Part shown: positions 4,787-6,383 of the stretch, one piece after another
Numbering within the stretch: the first letter of the stretch is position 1
How the letters are laid out: every line of letters starts with the position of its first letter
NCBI GenBank assembly: GCA_014376655.1
Contig: JACMRC010000438.1
Span: 1 to 6,383, forward strand
DNA length: 6,383 nt
Direction: 5' to 3'
Source of the DNA: Mucilaginibacter sp.
GTDB taxonomy: Bacteria > Bacteroidota > Bacteroidia > Sphingobacteriales > Sphingobacteriaceae
The notes under the pieces: model-generated
What the model saw: only the letters and a program-made list of their open reading frames with translations
Databases searched by the model: none
Told to the model about the DNA's origin: nothing
Position numbers and translations under genes: made by a program

Positions 4787-5605
4787 TTAATTTTTAGTGA
4801 TCAAGACCCAGTCAACAACAAAATCGGCCTTTCCGGCTTTTATCTTGTCGACTGTAGTTTGTGTTAGGCCGGGGTATGGCCCTTGCATTTTAAAAACCCC
4901 TTGCGGATATCCGCCACCTAAAGCAAGGTTTAATATCAGGTATTTGTTATTATCAAAAACCCAGGTGCCGTATTTTTCTACCATTTCCTTTGTTGCGGTA
5001 TAGGTTACTACCCCGTCAAGACTAAAGATTAGTTTGTCGGGCTGTACATTTACACTGTAGGTATGCCATTGGGTAACATCAGTACTTTTAGGGAAAATGT
5101 TGCGCGATTTTAATGGTGTATCGCCATGATACGTTGGGCCATGGATAGCGTTACTGGCCCAGGTAGAGTCGCCAACGGTTTCCATAATATCTATTTCGCC
5201 GGCATCGGGCCATTTGCCTTTGCCTAATATCCAAAATGCAGGCCAAAGCCCTGCACCTGCAGCCGTCTTCATCCGTGCCGAAACATTGCCATATACAAAC
5301 TCATACTTATTGCGGGTGTTCATCCTGCCCGATACAAAATCATTCATCTTTACCCGGTTTTGGCTGTAGCCGGAGTGGTAAACCGGTTTTATGGTTAGCA
5401 GCCCATTTTTAATAATGATGATACTGGCCGAATCTGCGTAGGCCTGCTGCTCGTTATTGTCGGCGCGGTTGTTAACCTCAACGTTCCATACGTTGCGGTT
5501 AAGAGCGTTGCCACTAAAACTTTCAAAAAATAAAGTGTCTTTTTTTTGTGCCGATAAGGTTTGCACGCAGCAAAACAATAACAGTATTAGGGCAGCAGAT
5601 CTCAT
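4787..5605 (-). CDS. Secreted glycoside hydrolase family 16 endo-beta-glucanase (laminarinase-like)
   Basis: The protein has 272 residues from the ATG at 5605. A TTG two codons earlier (5611) also leaves the frame open, but the ATG gives a compact signal peptide and lies suitably close to a promoter element, so I prefer it. The signal peptide is about 1-19, cut LSA before QKKD. The GH16 landmarks are NNEQQAY (50-56), GLWPAFWILG (119-128), and the catalytic EIDIME (137-142) with Glu137 as nucleophile, Asp139 as assisting residue and Glu142 as acid/base. QWHTYSV (179-185), ILNLALGG (224-231) and a closing strand FVVDWVLI follow. The ExDxxE form with the extra residue is that of laminarinases and lichenases, so the likely substrate is beta-1,3- or mixed-linked glucan. 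It is a single-domain enzyme with no carbohydrate-binding module, sorting domain or neighbouring SusC/SusD pair. The substrate is inferred from the subfamily motif only. Confidence 0.92.
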   Translation of the reverse strand: MRSAALILLLFCCVQTLSAQKKDTLFFESFSGNALNRNVWNVEVNNRADNNEQQAYADSASIIIIKNGLLTIKPVYHSGYSQNRVKMNDFVSGRMNTRNKYEFVYGNVSARMKTAAGAGLWPAFWILGKGKWPDAGEIDIMETVGDSTWASNAIHGPTYHGDTPLKSRNIFPKSTDVTQWHTYSVNVQPDKLIFSLDGVVTYTATKEMVEKYGTWVFDNNKYLILNLALGGGYPQGVFKMQGPYPGLTQTTVDKIKAGKADFVVDWVLITKN

Positions 5606-5623
5606 AAACAATTAATTGGTGAT

Positions 5624-5631
5624 CAAATATA
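5624..5631 (-). promoter_or_regulatory. Probable -7 promoter element for the GH16 gene
   Basis: The minus strand reads TATATTTG, an exact TAnnTTTG match. It would start transcription around 5617, about 11 nt before the ATG at 5605. This short distance supports the ATG over the upstream TTG as start. No clear -33 element is seen. Confidence 0.4.
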
Positions 5632-5650
5632 AGCCATAATCAAATAGGTT

Positions 5651-5678
5651 AGTACATGTAATAAGTCCTTTATGTACT
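5651..5678. repeat. Inverted repeat in the divergent promoter region
   Basis: AGTACAT (5651-5657) and ATGTACT (5672-5678) are perfect 7-bp arms separated by 14 nt, and the left arm is part of the palindrome TACATGTA (5653-5660). The right arm runs into a tandem GTACTTGTACTTG. The repeat sits midway between two divergent starts (5605 on minus and 5716 on plus), which is where a shared operator would be expected. No regulator for it is identified. Confidence 0.35.
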
Positions 5679-5715
5679 TGTACTTGATTGTCTATTAGGC
5701 TATATTGCATAATCT

Positions 5716-6383
5716 ATGCTTAAAAACTTTAACTGTATTTTATTAACGCTATGCTGTGCCTTTTTTTTGACGCGGGCGCATGCACAAAGTAGCGGAAGTG
5801 ATACCGCGCAACAGCGTTTGGTAACTGCCAATATGGAGGCCGCGTTTAATAAAACTGTTGGCATTCAATCACACCTGTACAAAGGCGCAGCATACGAAAG
5901 ATACCTAAAACCTACCCGTGGCAATGCTTATTTTAATGATACTACAGCACTATTTAATGGGTCAGTTACCTACGGTGGGGTGATCTACCGAGACGTGCCT
6001 TTATCATACGACGTGGAGCAGGATCTGCTGATAAGCCGCATGAAAGACAATTTATTCCTATACAAATTTGATAGTAAAGATGTAAATAGTTTCGACCTCA
6101 CCGGCCATCATTTTATAAGGATACAACCGGCAAATGCAACCAAGCGGGTACCGGCAGGGTTTTATGATGAGTTGTACAACAACAAACTACAGCTTTTAGC
6201 AAAACTAAAAAAGGTAGTTACCAAAGGTACACGTGGCTTTGGGGTGCCTGTATTGATCTACACCCTGGAAACTAACTATTTCCTAAAAAAAGACGGTATA
6301 TACTACGACGTAAATAGCCGCGGCAAATTTTACGATGTGCTGAAGGATAAGGAAAAGGAGTTGAAAAAATACCTGAAAGATAA
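5716..6383 (+). CDS. Exported protein of unknown function, truncated at the 3' end by the window edge
   Basis: The frame opens at ATG 5716 and stays open for 222 codons to the end of the window, so the stop lies beyond it. The N-terminus (MLKNFNCILLTLCCAFFLTR, then AHA before QSSG) is a clear Sec signal peptide of about 23 residues. The mature part has no membrane segment and no motif I can name. Recurring features are KTVGIQSHLYKGAAYERY (48-65), SVTYGGVIYRDVPLSYDVEQ (83-102), a GHHFIRI strand, and a Lys-rich end (KFYDVLKDKEKELKKYLKD). I recall similar Sphingobacteriaceae proteins annotated only as hypothetical, and believe they run a few tens of residues beyond this point. The balance of beta strands and absence of catalytic motifs suggests a structural or binding role in the envelope, but that is a guess. 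It is divergent from the GH16 gene across a 110-bp gap. A possible promoter is TTG-N20-TATATTGC (5678-5708), though this would leave almost no leader. Confidence 0.8.
   Translation, partial: MLKNFNCILLTLCCAFFLTRAHAQSSGSDTAQQRLVTANMEAAFNKTVGIQSHLYKGAAYERYLKPTRGNAYFNDTTALFNGSVTYGGVIYRDVPLSYDVEQDLLISRMKDNLFLYKFDSKDVNSFDLTGHHFIRIQPANATKRVPAGFYDELYNNKLQLLAKLKKVVTKGTRGFGVPVLIYTLETNYFLKKDGIYYDVNSRGKFYDVLKDKEKELKKYLKD

Noticed and set aside
5606..5611. TTG at 5611 as start of the GH16 gene
   Set aside because: The ATG two codons later gives a normal signal peptide and ordinary spacing from the -7 element; TTG starts are less common, and it adds only two residues.

Overview
The window looks like chromosomal DNA from a Bacteroidota bacterium, most likely a Sphingobacteriaceae member of the Mucilaginibacter/Pedobacter type. 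The reasons are the AT-rich leaders without clear Shine-Dalgarno sequences, several matches to the Bacteroidota -7 promoter element TAnnTTTG, lipoproteins and OM proteins of the families common in that group, and a GH16 glucanase with the usual ...AQKKD mature N-terminus. The genus is inferred from remembered resemblance, not from a search. No rRNA, tRNA, CRISPR array, insertion sequence or phage gene is visible.

Layout, left to right. (1) 1-542 (-) is the N-terminal part of a surface lipoprotein with a bacterial Ig-like (Big_5-type) domain, followed by the start of an InlB-type B-repeat; it runs off the left edge. (2) 656-1222 (-) is a 188-aa AraC-type regulator with a CxxC-bearing N-terminal domain that resembles a heavy-metal-associated (HMA) fold. 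(3) 1223-1637 has no believable gene but is rich in dyads: small palindromes near the regulator start, a perfect 16-bp inverted repeat (1372-1420), and a strong intrinsic terminator (1511-1568). (4) 4574 down to 1638 (-) is a tight four-gene operon: exported thioredoxin-like protein, ApbE-type FMN transferase, a small DUF4266 lipoprotein ending in GGGCGCN, and a DUF3570 beta-barrel protein. Gaps are -14, 13 and 7 nt, and the operon ends at the terminator. (5) 4787-5605 (-) is a secreted GH16 endo-beta-glucanase. (6) 5716-6383 (+) is a divergent exported protein of unknown function, cut by the right edge.

The most interesting unit is the four-gene operon. As far as I recall, this association of a thioredoxin, ApbE, DUF4266 and DUF3570 recurs across bacterial phyla, yet its biochemical output is not settled. 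Its parts suggest an envelope redox or post-translational modification system: a thiol oxidoreductase, a flavin transferase, a tiny Cys-tailed lipoprotein and an outer-membrane barrel. Here the ApbE lacks a signal peptide, and an in-frame stop two codons upstream of its start rules out a missed one. The other three proteins are all exported, so the compartment in which ApbE acts is a real puzzle.
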